Part shown: positions 25,951 to 33,986 of the stretch, in pieces
Layout: each line of letters opens with the position of its first letter
How positions within the stretch are numbered: the first letter of the stretch is position 1
NCBI RefSeq assembly: GCF_034064985.1
Contig: NZ_CP139249.1
Span: forward strand, 620,001-684,000
From: Acinetobacter pittii
GTDB lineage: Bacteria > Pseudomonadota > Gammaproteobacteria > Pseudomonadales > Moraxellaceae
Direction: 5' to 3'
Length of the DNA stretch: 64,000 nt
The notes under the pieces: model-generated
The model's input: the letters and a program-made list of their open reading frames with translations, nothing else
Told to the model about the DNA's origin: nothing
Database searches by the model: none
Program-made: the position numbers and the translations under genes

Positions 25951-27594
25951 ATGTATTTATATACCGATTTCGACCAGCAGCTGGTTAATGAACGAGTTGC
26001 TCAGTTCCGTGATCAAACAGAACGCTATTTAGCTGGCAAACTTTCTGAAGACGAATATCGTCCATTACGTTTGCAAAATGGTTTATATGTGCAACGTTAT
26101 GCGCCTATGCTGCGTATAGCTGTGCCGTATGGCTTAATGAATTCTAAACAATTACGTAAAGTTGCTGAAGTTTCAACTGCTTATGACCGTGGTTACGCAC
26201 ATGTATCTACACGTCAAAACATTCAGTTAAACTGGCCTGCGCTTGAAGATGTGCCAGACATTTTGGCCGAACTTGCAACTGTACAAATGCATGCCATTCA
26301 AACCAGTGGCAACTGTATTCGTAACACCACAACTGACCAATATGCAGGTGTAGTTGCTGGTGAAATTGCAGATCCACGTCCAACATGTGAATTGATTCGT
26401 CAGTGGAGTACATTCCACCCAGAATTTGCATTCTTGCCACGTAAGTTCAAAATCGCTGTTTCTGCACTTGAAGAAAAAGATCGTGCGGCGACTGCATTCC
26501 ACGATATTGGTGTTTATATCGTGCGTAATGAAGCAGGCGAGATCGGCTATAAAATTATGGCTGGTGGTGGTTTAGGCCGTACCCCAATCATTGGTAGCGT
26601 TATTCGTGAGTTTTTACCACGTGAAGATTTAATTGCTTACTTAGAAGCGGTTTTACGTGTTTATAACTTGCATGGTCGTCGTGATAACAAATATAAAGCG
26701 CGTATCAAAATTCTAGTTAAAGCATTAACTCCTGAAGTGTTTGCACAGAAAGTTGAAGCTGAATTCGAACATACACGTGAAGCATTGAAAATTCAGCCAG
26801 AAATCTTGAAAAAACTGGATGAAGAATTCACACCATTTGATTATCAAGATTTAGAGGATGAAGACTTCACAGCTTTATTTGCTGAGCATCCAAAATTCAA
26901 ACAATGGTTCAATATCAACACGCATGCGCATAAAGTCAAGGGCTATCGAATTGTTACGATTTCTCTAAAACGTGCAGGTATCGCACCGGGTGATATGACC
27001 ACTGAAGAAATGAATTTTATTGCAGATCTTGCTGATAAATACACTTTCGGTGAACTTCGTACGACTCACGAACAAAACATTGCTTTGGCTGACGTACCTC
27101 AAAAAGATTTATTTGATGTATGGCAAGCGCTTGAACAACAAAATATGGCGCGTGCACATATTGGTTTTATTACCGATATTATTAGTTGCCCGGGCGGTGA
27201 TTTCTGTTCACTTGCAAATGCGAAATCAATTCCAATTGCTGAAGCAATTACACGTCGTTTTGATGACTTAGATAAAGTTTATGATCTTGGTCATTTAGAT
27301 CTAAATATTTCTGGTTGTATGAATGCTTGTGGTCACCACCACGTAGGTAACATCGGTATTTTAGGTGTAGATAAGAAAGGCGCTGAATTCTACCAAATTA
27401 CATTAGGTGGTAATTCAGACCATGATGCATCAATCGGTGACATCTTAGGGCCATCTTTTGCAGCAGATGCTGTGCCTGATGTCATTGAAGAAGTATTGAA
27501 TACTTATCTTGATTTACGTACTGAAGGTGAGCGTTTTGTTGATACATATCGCCGTGTAGGAATTCAACCATTTAAGGAGCGTGCATATGCTTAA
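25951..27594 (+). CDS. Nitrite/sulfite reductase hemoprotein (siroheme, 4Fe-4S)
   Basis: 547-residue reductase, most likely the assimilatory sulfite reductase beta component (CysI-type), reducing sulfite to sulfide with six electrons. The four cysteines that hold the 4Fe-4S cluster and bridge to siroheme are visible as CPGGDFC and GCMNAC (about residues 413-419 and 453-457). Two ferredoxin-like half-domains (around residues 45-120 and 330-390) carry the siroheme-contact segments such as HVSTRQNIQLNW and GELRTTHEQNI. The small DUF934 gene overlaps its 3' end by 8 bp, an arrangement typical of sulfite reduction operons outside the enterics. CysJ-type flavoprotein is not nearby. Confidence 0.9.
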   Translation: MYLYTDFDQQLVNERVAQFRDQTERYLAGKLSEDEYRPLRLQNGLYVQRYAPMLRIAVPYGLMNSKQLRKVAEVSTAYDRGYAHVSTRQNIQLNWPALEDVPDILAELATVQMHAIQTSGNCIRNTTTDQYAGVVAGEIADPRPTCELIRQWSTFHPEFAFLPRKFKIAVSALEEKDRAATAFHDIGVYIVRNEAGEIGYKIMAGGGLGRTPIIGSVIREFLPREDLIAYLEAVLRVYNLHGRRDNKYKARIKILVKALTPEVFAQKVEAEFEHTREALKIQPEILKKLDEEFTPFDYQDLEDEDFTALFAEHPKFKQWFNINTHAHKVKGYRIVTISLKRAGIAPGDMTTEEMNFIADLADKYTFGELRTTHEQNIALADVPQKDLFDVWQALEQQNMARAHIGFITDIISCPGGDFCSLANAKSIPIAEAITRRFDDLDKVYDLGHLDLNISGCMNACGHHHVGNIGILGVDKKGAEFYQITLGGNSDHDASIGDILGPSFAADAVPDVIEEVLNTYLDLRTEGERFVDTYRRVGIQPFKERAYA

Positions 27595-28072
27595 TACAGC
27601 TCTACCAGTGCTTTATAAAGATGGCACGATTGCAGATAATACTTATCAAATCATTGCTGAAGATGGTGTTATTCCTCAAGGCGATGTTGTGGTCACAACA
27701 GCTCAACTGGATCAATTAGCTAACGTTCAAGGCAAAAAAGCTTTGTATGTAACTGTAAATGATTCACCTGAAGAACACTCATTTCCATTAAATGAACTTG
27801 ATGCAATCTTCATTGAGTTTGCAGGTTTTGGTGATGGTCGTGGTTATTCATTCGCTGCACTACTTCGTCGTCAAGGTTTCCAAGGTGAATTGCGTGCAAT
27901 TGGTGATGTGTTTAAGGATGTCTTAAACTACTTAAAACGTTCAGGTTTTGATAGTTTTGTGATTAAAGAAGGTAAAGATGTGCAAGAAGCGGCAGCTGGT
28001 TTGCAAGACTTTACCAACCCATACCAAGCTTCAACAGCCGTACCGCAAGCAAGTTATCAAACTGGCGCTTAA
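27587..28072 (+). CDS. DUF934 family protein, sulfite reductase partner
   Basis: 161 residues of the DUF934 (CysH-associated) family: a central IEFAGFGDGRGYSFAALLRRQGFQGELRAIGDVFKDVLNYLKRSGFDSF block is its hallmark. The biochemical role is not settled; it always accompanies sulfite reductase genes and is thought to help electron transfer or assembly. I place the start at ATG 27587, seven bases after AAGGAG; GTG 27581 touches the Shine-Dalgarno itself. The start lies inside the reductase gene, so translation is probably coupled. Confidence 0.87.
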   Translation: MLNTALPVLYKDGTIADNTYQIIAEDGVIPQGDVVVTTAQLDQLANVQGKKALYVTVNDSPEEHSFPLNELDAIFIEFAGFGDGRGYSFAALLRRQGFQGELRAIGDVFKDVLNYLKRSGFDSFVIKEGKDVQEAAAGLQDFTNPYQASTAVPQASYQTGA

Positions 28073-28088
28073 GATAGTTTTTAAATAT

Positions 28089-28120
28089 AAAGGCTGAACT
28101 CAGGTTCAGCTTTTTTTATG
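28089..28120 (+). terminator. Intrinsic terminator of the sulfite reductase operon
   Basis: Stem AGGCTGAAC / GTTCAGC(TT) around TCAG, followed by seven T. Confidence 0.85.
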
Positions 28121-28154
28121 AATAATTTTTAACTGACTCGACTGAAGAACAACA

Positions 28155-28508
28155 ATGTTAGGTTTAATTTCAAAAATAAATCCTGGTGCTTGGTGGCTAC
28201 TTTTTGCTATTGCGACAGATGTACTCTCAACATTTTATTCTGCTAAGGGGAATGGCTTAGTCAATAAAACAGCTCAGGGCATTGCTCTGGTTTTGTATAT
28301 TATTTCTTTTGCATGCGCTGCTATTGCTTTGAAATATATGCAAGCTGGAATCTTATATGTGCTTTGGTCTGGGATAGGTGTATTAGCAACAGCTTTTTTG
28401 GCAAAGATTTTTCTTGGTCAGAATATTGATGTGGGAGGATGGGTGGGAATTGGTTTTATTACTGTAGGTTTAATGATTATTGCGCAATATTCCAATATCG
28501 ATGTTTAA
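28155..28508 (+). CDS. SMR-family small multidrug-resistance-like transporter
   Basis: 117 residues with four transmembrane helices. SMR signatures are visible: the TM3 motif YVLWSGIGVLATA (Trp equivalent to EmrE Trp63) and the TM4 end GFITVGLMIIAQYS. The membrane-embedded acidic residue of TM1, Glu14 in EmrE (AEVIGT), is aspartate here (Asp22 in ATDVLST). It is distinct from AbeS, which keeps the usual motif as I recall. Substrate unknown: cationic drugs, guanidinium or polyamines are possible. Single gene between terminators. Confidence 0.87.
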   Translation: MLGLISKINPGAWWLLFAIATDVLSTFYSAKGNGLVNKTAQGIALVLYIISFACAAIALKYMQAGILYVLWSGIGVLATAFLAKIFLGQNIDVGGWVGIGFITVGLMIIAQYSNIDV

Positions 28509-28511
28509 GGT

Positions 28512-28542
28512 CCTTATAGAGATAGTAAATATCTCTATAAGG
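28512..28542. terminator. Perfect 13-bp hairpin between convergent SMR and VOC genes
   Basis: Arms CCTTATAGAGATA / TATCTCTATAAGG with loop GTAAA. It lacks a T-tract, so it may stabilise both 3' ends or stop transcription poorly. Confidence 0.5.
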
Positions 28543-28559
28543 GCTAAATATTGTAAATA

Positions 28560-29003
28560 TTAGGTGTCAAGCTGGCAGTTAACCATCCACTTTATACCGA
28601 ACTGATCGGTAAAAGCGCCGTACAATGCGCCCCAGAACGTTTTTTCTAAAGGCATTTCAATTTGACCATTAACAGATAAGGCATCAAAAAGTTGTTTTGC
28701 TTTTTCTTGCTCATCTTTTTCAAGATTGATCGAGATGTAGTGATTATTTCCTTGGGTAAAAACGCTGTTAGGAGCACAGAACTGATCATTAGTATCTGAG
28801 GCCATAAGTACAGTGTATTCATTAATTGGTAGAGAAACATGAAGAACCAGATTTTTATCTGCTTCCGATAATGTTACACCTTCAGGCGCTGGCATATCAC
28901 CATAACGGCTTAACATACCGAATTCACCGCCAAATACTGATTTATAAAAGTTAAAAGCTTGCTCTGCTTGACCTTGGAAATTGAGATAGTGATTGAGTTG
29001 CAT
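28560..29003 (-). CDS. VOC-family protein (PhnB/glyoxalase-like)
   Basis: 147 residues of the PhnB-type vicinal oxygen chelate fold: it opens with LNHYLNFQGQAEQAFNFYKSVFGGEFGMLSRYGDMP and closes with FWGALYGAFTDQFGIKWMVN, both family hallmarks. Members of this subgroup often lack a full metal site and have no known activity (3-demethylubiquinone methyltransferase-like naming is historical). Single gene, convergent with the SMR gene, 130 bp downstream of the thiolase gene. Confidence 0.88.
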   Translation of the reverse strand: MQLNHYLNFQGQAEQAFNFYKSVFGGEFGMLSRYGDMPAPEGVTLSEADKNLVLHVSLPINEYTVLMASDTNDQFCAPNSVFTQGNNHYISINLEKDEQEKAKQLFDALSVNGQIEMPLEKTFWGALYGAFTDQFGIKWMVNCQLDT

Positions 29004-29088
29004 TGTTATTGTCCATTGTTGTTTTCGTTTAAAGGAATAAGTTAAAACTTAAAAATGATTTTGTGGGTCATTTTTTGTAGCTTTTTCA

Positions 29089-29116
29089 TAAAAAAATCCC
29101 ACCGAAGTGAGATTTT
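29089..29116 (-). terminator. Intrinsic terminator of the thiolase gene
   Basis: Arms AAAATCCCAC / GTGAGATTTT (one mismatch) around CGAA, followed by a run of T on the minus strand. Confidence 0.75.
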
Positions 29117-29133
29117 AAAATAATGAATTTGGA

Positions 29134-30309
29134 TTAAATGAGTTCAATTGCAACCGCTGTTGCTTCACCACCACCAATACAAAGAGCAGCGACACCCTTT
29201 TTACCGCCAGTACGTTTCAGTGCATGAATAAGGGTAAGAATAATACGAGAGCCCGTAGAACCTACAGGGTGACCTAGTGCACAAGCACCACCATTGATAT
29301 TTACTTTCTCTGCATCAAGTTTGAAATCATCAATTGGACACATGGTAACCATAGCAAAAGCTTCGTTAATTTCCCAAAGATCGACGTCTTGAGCATTCCA
29401 TCCCGCTTTTTTAAGAACTTTTTCAATAGCACCAACTGGGGCGATCGTAAATTCTGAAGGATGCTGAGAGTTTGAAGCTGTCGCGATAATTTTTGCAAGC
29501 GGTTGCAAACCACGCTGTGCTGCAACTTCACTTGAAGTTAATACTAATGCAGACGCACCATCCGAAATAGAACTTGCATTTGCGGCGGTAATCGTACCGT
29601 CTTTTGCAAAAGCTGGTTTGAGTGAAGGAATCTTGTCAATCTTGGCATTTAAAGGTTGTTCATCCTGATCAACGACGACATCACCTTTACGACTAGGTAC
29701 AGTAACTGGAACGATTTCGTCTTTGAAATAACCTTCGGTAATTGCTGTTTGAGCACGTTTCAAAGAGCGAATCGCAAAGTCATCCATTTGCTCACGTGTA
29801 TAGCCACGAGTATTGGCCATATCTTGAGCAAATGAACCCATTAAACGCCCAGTTTCAGCATCTTCAAGCCCATCAAAGAACATATGATCTTTAATTTCGC
29901 CATGGCCCATGCGATAGCCAGCTCGTGCTTTTGGTAAAACATAAGGTGCATTTGTCATAGACTCCATACCGCCAGCAACAACAACTTCAGCACTACCTGC
30001 TTTAATCATATCAGCGGCTTGCATAACAGCTTTCATGCCAGAACCACAAAGCTTGTTAATTGTTACTGCACCTGTAGAATCTGGTAAGCCAGCTTTACGC
30101 ATGGCTTGACGAGCAGGGCCTTGTTTTAAGCCAGCAGGAAGGACACAACCCATAATGACTTCTTCGATATCAGTAGGTTGTAAACCTGCTCGTGCGATTG
30201 CTTCTTTAATCGTTACAGCACCTAATTCAGGCGCTGTAAGTCCTGACAGTGATCCTTGAAAACCACCCATAGCAGTACGAGCACCATTCACAATTACGAT
30301 GTCAGTCAT
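29134..30309 (-). CDS. Acetyl-CoA acetyltransferase (biosynthetic-type thiolase)
   Basis: 391-residue thiolase. Catalytic residues are visible: Cys in NKLCGSGMKAVM (about 88), His in ACALGHPVGSTGS, Cys in ALCIGGGEATA near the end. Length and N-terminus (IVIVNGARTAMGGFQGSLSGL) match the AtoB/PhaA group that interconverts two acetyl-CoA and acetoacetyl-CoA. It therefore differs from the beta-oxidation thiolase at 18097. Single gene; no polyester or acetoacetate genes are adjacent, so the pathway (ketone degradation, leucine breakdown or PHB) cannot be fixed. Confidence 0.92.
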   Translation of the reverse strand: MTDIVIVNGARTAMGGFQGSLSGLTAPELGAVTIKEAIARAGLQPTDIEEVIMGCVLPAGLKQGPARQAMRKAGLPDSTGAVTINKLCGSGMKAVMQAADMIKAGSAEVVVAGGMESMTNAPYVLPKARAGYRMGHGEIKDHMFFDGLEDAETGRLMGSFAQDMANTRGYTREQMDDFAIRSLKRAQTAITEGYFKDEIVPVTVPSRKGDVVVDQDEQPLNAKIDKIPSLKPAFAKDGTITAANASSISDGASALVLTSSEVAAQRGLQPLAKIIATASNSQHPSEFTIAPVGAIEKVLKKAGWNAQDVDLWEINEAFAMVTMCPIDDFKLDAEKVNINGGACALGHPVGSTGSRIILTLIHALKRTGGKKGVAALCIGGGEATAVAIELI

Positions 30310-30417
30310 TGTTGTAATCTCCGATTGTTCTTAATCTCAAAATTAGAAATGTTTAAAACCTAGGCAGTATATTGCAAAAATCAAAGAGAGATATCTTCTG
30401 CATTAGACTGTAGAGTT

Positions 30418-30933
30418 CTAACAATTTTTAAGGTCTTCTAAACGGGTATGCCCCATTTTGCTCAGAACTAATTTAAAGTTTTTAAGCTGGTCATAAGAAC
30501 AATAAGTGAAACTGCCGTTGGACTCTCGTGGAAGGCCAGTGTCGCCTTGAAATACAATACTATTTAATTTTTTTCCAAACTTTTGAAATTTTAAAGAACC
30601 GTAGTGGTGAGCAAGTTCAATATTGCTCAAAATCTCCTCATTGCTTTCTCTCTGTAGGTTATGATTTGTGTCTACGAAGCTTATAAGGCTTGTATTCCAA
30701 TTACTATTACATATAGACAAATCAACACTTGGACAAAGTACGACGCTCTTATGTCGTAGAATTGCGTCGTATTTGGCTTTTTGTATATGAATTGTGAGTA
30801 ATCGAGAAACATTTTTTAATTCTACAGAAGCCATAAATTGATGATATAAAGGAAGCGCTATAGTAGCCATAATCATAAGAATTGCGAGCGTTAGAGCCAG
30901 TTCAAATAGCGTAAAACCGGGAGATTTAAACAT
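30418..30933 (-). CDS. GspH/FimT-family pseudopilin
   Basis: 171 residues with a class III prepilin leader: MFKSPG then FTLFEL, where prepilin peptidase would cut after Gly and methylate Phe; Glu at +5 is present. The hydrophobic helix (about residues 8-30) is followed by a small globular domain with the LCPSVDLSIC ... W...SFVDTNHNLQ pattern typical of FimT/FimU. FimT proteins are minor pilins; in related bacteria they bind DNA during natural transformation. It is alone, away from the minor pilin cluster, next to ompA. A short hydrophilic tail ends in Cys. Confidence 0.85.
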   Translation of the reverse strand: MFKSPGFTLFELALTLAILMIMATIALPLYHQFMASVELKNVSRLLTIHIQKAKYDAILRHKSVVLCPSVDLSICNSNWNTSLISFVDTNHNLQRESNEEILSNIELAHHYGSLKFQKFGKKLNSIVFQGDTGLPRESNGSFTYCSYDQLKNFKLVLSKMGHTRLEDLKNC

Positions 30934-31312
30934 TAAAATTCCTTAATATATGGGTAAGTATTTTGATTTTATGCTTTCTATCAATGATTTATAATGATTT
31001 TTATAGTGAGTAAACACAAAATTAAATAAAGGTTATCAGGATGCTAGAATACTGGTAAAATCACCGTAAGCGAAAGAAAGAAGTTGTTCATATTTACTAG
31101 TTGAGTGAAAAATTACCGAATTACAACGGAAATTGTAAGTAATTTTGTCAATAATTTACTTGATTAAAATTATCAAGCACTTGGAAAGTCTATCAAGTGT
31201 TTGTATGATTCAAATGTGAATAGCTTAAAAATAATACTGGGGTAAAAATATCTCAGGGGCCAATAAATTTAGGCTGAGCTTGAACAACAATTGTTATCTC
31301 TGGAGGATATCC
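30934..31312. other. 379-bp control region upstream of ompA
   Basis: AT-rich spacer between the divergent pseudopilin gene and ompA. It holds one good promoter (31181-31209), an imperfect inverted repeat CAAGCACTTG / CAAGTGTTTG (31174-31183 and 31194-31203) around it, and the ompA ribosome binding site. I see no reading frame or RNA gene. Confidence 0.6.
31181..31209 (+). promoter_or_regulatory. Likely sigma70 promoter of ompA
   Basis: TTGGAA at 31181-31186, a 17-bp spacer, then TATGAT at 31204-31209. This gives a leader of roughly 95 bases before the ompA ATG. An imperfect inverted repeat overlaps the -35 and spacer and could be a regulator site. Confidence 0.6.
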
Positions 31313-32383
31313 ATGAAATTGAGTCGTATTGCACTTGCTACTATGCTTGTTGCTGCTCCATTAGCTGCTGCTAATGCTGGCGTAACAGTTACTCCATTAT
31401 TGCTTGGTTACACTTTCCAAGACAGCCAACACAACAATGGCGGTAAAGATGGTAACTTAACTAACGGTCCTGAGTTACAAGACGATTTATTCGTTGGTGC
31501 AGCTCTTGGTATCGAGTTAACACCATGGTTAGGTTTTGAAGCTGAATATAACCAAGTTAAAGGCGACGTAGACGGCGCTGCTGCTGGTGCTGAATATAAA
31601 CAAAAACAAATCAACGGTAACTTCTATGTTACTTCTGATTTAATCACTAAAAACTACGATAGCAAAATCAAGCCATACGTATTGTTAGGTGCTGGTCACT
31701 ACAAGTATGACTTTGATGGCGTAAACCGTGGTACACGTGGTAACTCAGAAGAAGGTACTTTAGGTAATGCTGGTGTTGGTGCTTTCTGGCGCTTAAACGA
31801 TGCTTTATCTCTTCGTACAGAAGCTCGTGCTACTTATAACGCTGATGAAGAGTTCTGGAACTATACAGCTCTTGCTGGCTTGAACGTAGTTCTTGGTGGT
31901 CACTTGAAGCCTGCTGCTCCTGTAGTAGAAGTTGCTCCAGTTGAACCAACTCCAGTTGCTCCACAACCACAAGAGTTAACTGAAGATCTTAACATGGAAC
32001 TTCGTGTGTTCTTTGATACTAACAAATCAAACATCAAAGACCAATACAAGCCAGAAATCGCTAAAGTTGCTGAGAAGTTAACTGAATACCCTAACGCTAC
32101 TGCACGTATCGAAGGTCACACAGATAACACTGGTCCTCGTAAGTTGAACGAACGTTTATCTTTAGCTCGTGCTAACTCTGTTAAATCAGCTCTTGTAAAC
32201 GAATACAATGTTGATGCATCTCGTTTGTCTACTCAAGGTTTCGCTTGGGATCAACCGATTGCTGACAACAAAACTAAAGAAGGTCGTGCTATGAACCGTC
32301 GTGTATTCGCGACAATCACTGGTAGCCGTACTGTAGTTGTTCAACCTGGTCAAGAAGCGGCAGCTCCTGCAGCAGCTCAATAA
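31313..32383 (+). CDS. ompA: Outer membrane protein OmpA
   Basis: 356 residues: signal peptide ending ANA (about residue 21), an eight-stranded beta-barrel, a Pro/Val linker ([18 protein letters not shown]), then the peptidoglycan-binding OmpA domain with [12 protein letters not shown] and [20 protein letters not shown], including the Asp and Arg that bind diaminopimelate. It anchors the outer membrane to the wall and in A. baumannii is the main porin and a virulence factor. Start ATG 31313 has GGAGG six bases upstream. The sequence matches A. baumannii OmpA as I remember it except for a few substitutions. Very frequent GCT/GTT/ACT codons indicate high expression. Confidence 0.98.
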   Translation: MKLSRIALATMLVAAPLAAANAGVTVTPLLLGYTFQDSQHNNGGKDGNLTNGPELQDDLFVGAALGIELTPWLGFEAEYNQVKGDVDGAAAGAEYKQKQINGNFYVTSDLITKNYDSKIKPYVLLGAGHYKYDFDGVNRGTRGNSEEGTLGNAGVGAFWRLNDALSLRTEARATYNADEEFWNYTALAGLNVVLGGHLKPAAPVVEVAPVEPTPVAPQPQELTEDLNMELRVFFDTNKSNIKDQYKPEIAKVAEKLTEYPNATARIEGHTDNTGPRKLNERLSLARANSVKSALVNEYNVDASRLSTQGFAWDQPIADNKTKEGRAMNRRVFATITGSRTVVVQPGQEAAAPAAAQ

Positions 32384-32401
32384 TTTGAGTTCTTGAACAG
32401 T

Positions 32402-32433
32402 AAAAAAGCGACTCGTTAGAGTCGCTTTTTTTA
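32402..32433 (+). terminator. ompA intrinsic terminator
   Basis: Stem AAAAAGCGACTC / GAGTCGCTTTTT with loop GTTA, followed by more T. Confidence 0.92.
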
Positions 32434-32507
32434 TTGCGATTTTTAAAATATTTAGTCATTTCTATGTCTCCTTAAGAATAATTACTTTCAATCTTGGTTT
32501 AAATTAT

Positions 32508-32666
32508 TTACCAAATACCTTTCTTCAATTGCTGTTTAGCATCTTGTCTATCTTTACGATGTTGAGCACGAGGTTTCTCTGTTTCATGCATTCCACCTTT
32601 GTGAAGTAAAGGGGAAAGAGCCACTTGATTACGGACTTTGATTTTTGACATTTCTTTAATTTTCAT
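32508..32666 (-). CDS. Small basic hypothetical protein downstream of rtcB
   Basis: 52 codons from ATG 32666 to TAA 32508. The product is rich in Lys, Arg, Gln and His, with the phrase ALSPLLHKGGMHE and a charged helical tail ending KKGIW. It begins 3 bases after the rtcB stop, so it is almost certainly cotranscribed with rtcB. The upstream rtcB 3' end (AAAGGTTAAAAC) supplies an AAGG Shine-Dalgarno. The composition suggests RNA or ribosome binding, but I do not recognise the family; no cysteine pair or known motif is present. A second ATG lies five codons in. Confidence 0.65.
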   Translation of the reverse strand: MKIKEMSKIKVRNQVALSPLLHKGGMHETEKPRAQHRKDRQDAKQQLKKGIW

Positions 32667-32669
32667 GTT

Positions 32670-33875
32670 TTAACCTTTAATACATAAAACTTGTTTAAGT
32701 GTGTGAACGACTTCAATGAGATCTGACTGATTCGCCATGACTTCATCAATATCTTTATAAGCGCTTGGAATTTCATCGACAACGCCACTGTCTTTACGGC
32801 ATTCAATACCTTGGGTTTGTTCAATAAGATCGTGCTGATTAAAAAGAACTTTTGCTTTACTTCTGCTCATCTTACGCCCAGCACCATGAGAACAAGAACA
32901 AAATGATTCAGGATTTGCTTTGCCTTTAACGATATAAGATCGTGCTCCCATTGAACCTGGAATAATACCTAGCTCATCTAAGCCTGCTCTAATTGCACCT
33001 TTTCGGGTAATCAATAGATTTTCGCCAAAATGTGTTTCACGGCTTACATAATTATGATGACAATTAATCGCTTCTTTTGTCATTTGAAAAGAAGGTAGAA
33101 GAGGGCGGATCGCTTCTAAAATTAATCGCATCATCTCTTTGCGATTTTCAAAAGCATATTCTTGTGCCCACTCTACAGCTTCTACATAATCATCAAAACT
33201 TTTTGAGCCTTCAGCAAAATAACTTAAGTCTTTATCTGGAACATGGCCAAAGCGATGCTGCGCTTCTTTTTTGGCTAACTCAATAAAATAAGTGCCAATA
33301 ACATTGCCAAGCCCTCTGCTGCCAGAATGTAGCATCACCCAGACATCTTGATTCTCATCAATACATAACTCTATAAAGTGGTTACCACCACCTAAAGTCC
33401 CAAGTTGCTTTTGCCATGTTGCATCAAATTGTCGAAGCATACGAACAAGGCCAGGATGCTTTTTGATAATTGGCTCTAAGCGTTTTTCAAGTGGAATAAT
33501 GCTGGATGCCTTTGCCTTAACCTGTTTATGTAAAGCAAAGCCAACTGGGACTTTGCGTTCGATTGCATCGCGTAAACGACTTAAGTTATCGGGTAATTGT
33601 GAAGCCTTTAAACTCAAGCGAATTGCATTCATACCACAACCAATATCAACTCCTACAGCAGCAGGGATAATGGCGTGTTTAGTTGGAATAACACTACCTA
33701 CAGTTGCGCCTTTTCCTAGGTGAACATCGGGCATAACAGCAATATGTGAATATATAAATTGCAGTTGTGCCATTTTCTTGAGTTGTTCGATACTTTCACT
33801 ATCTATGTCTTGAGTGAAAATTTTAACAGGGACACCATAGAGTGCCTCCTTGTTTAATATTTTTTGTATGCCCAT
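32670..33875 (-). CDS. rtcB: RNA-splicing ligase RtcB
   Basis: 401-residue GTP/Mn-dependent ligase joining 2',3'-cyclic phosphate (or 3'-phosphate) and 5'-OH RNA ends. Key motifs: PDVHLGKGATVG, VGVDIGCGMNAIRL (metal-binding Cys), GGGNHFIEL, HSGSRGLG, NCHHNYVSRE, and SHGAGRKMSRSKA, which carries the guanylated His. At about 400 residues it belongs to the shorter bacterial RtcB forms; those paired with release factor PrfH mend 16S rRNA. No prfH, rtcA or archease is adjacent here. Start ATG 33875 (MGIQKIL) is preferred over an extension to 33908. The leader has a promoter, hairpins, a mini-ORF and an intrinsic terminator, listed separately. Confidence 0.95.
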   Translation of the reverse strand: MGIQKILNKEALYGVPVKIFTQDIDSESIEQLKKMAQLQFIYSHIAVMPDVHLGKGATVGSVIPTKHAIIPAAVGVDIGCGMNAIRLSLKASQLPDNLSRLRDAIERKVPVGFALHKQVKAKASSIIPLEKRLEPIIKKHPGLVRMLRQFDATWQKQLGTLGGGNHFIELCIDENQDVWVMLHSGSRGLGNVIGTYFIELAKKEAQHRFGHVPDKDLSYFAEGSKSFDDYVEAVEWAQEYAFENRKEMMRLILEAIRPLLPSFQMTKEAINCHHNYVSRETHFGENLLITRKGAIRAGLDELGIIPGSMGARSYIVKGKANPESFCSCSHGAGRKMSRSKAKVLFNQHDLIEQTQGIECRKDSGVVDEIPSAYKDIDEVMANQSDLIEVVHTLKQVLCIKG

Positions 33876-33910
33876 AATTTTTTCTCTTATTTTTGTCCGA
33901 GCAGGCATAA

Positions 33911-33934
33911 AAAACCTAGCGAATGCTAGGTTTT
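33911..33934 (-). terminator. Intrinsic terminator inside the rtcB leader (attenuator)
   Basis: On the minus strand: AAAACCTAGC, loop ATTC, GCTAGGTTTT and further T. A perfect 10-bp stem with a T-run, located only 35 bp before the rtcB ATG and downstream of the likely promoter. In that position it would cut rtcB transcription unless bypassed. Confidence 0.75.
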
Positions 33935-33947
33935 AAATTTAAGCATT

Positions 33948-33980
33948 CGGACAAGTGGTGTGAATTTGTACACTTGTCCG
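33948..33980 (-). promoter_or_regulatory. rtcB leader hairpin 2
   Basis: Perfect 10-bp inverted repeat CGGACAAGTG / CACTTGTCCG with a 13-base loop. Another CGGACAA copy lies at 33893-33899 (minus strand), just after the terminator, so the TTGTCCG arm has two possible partners. Confidence 0.6.
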
Positions 33981-33986
33981 TGAGCT

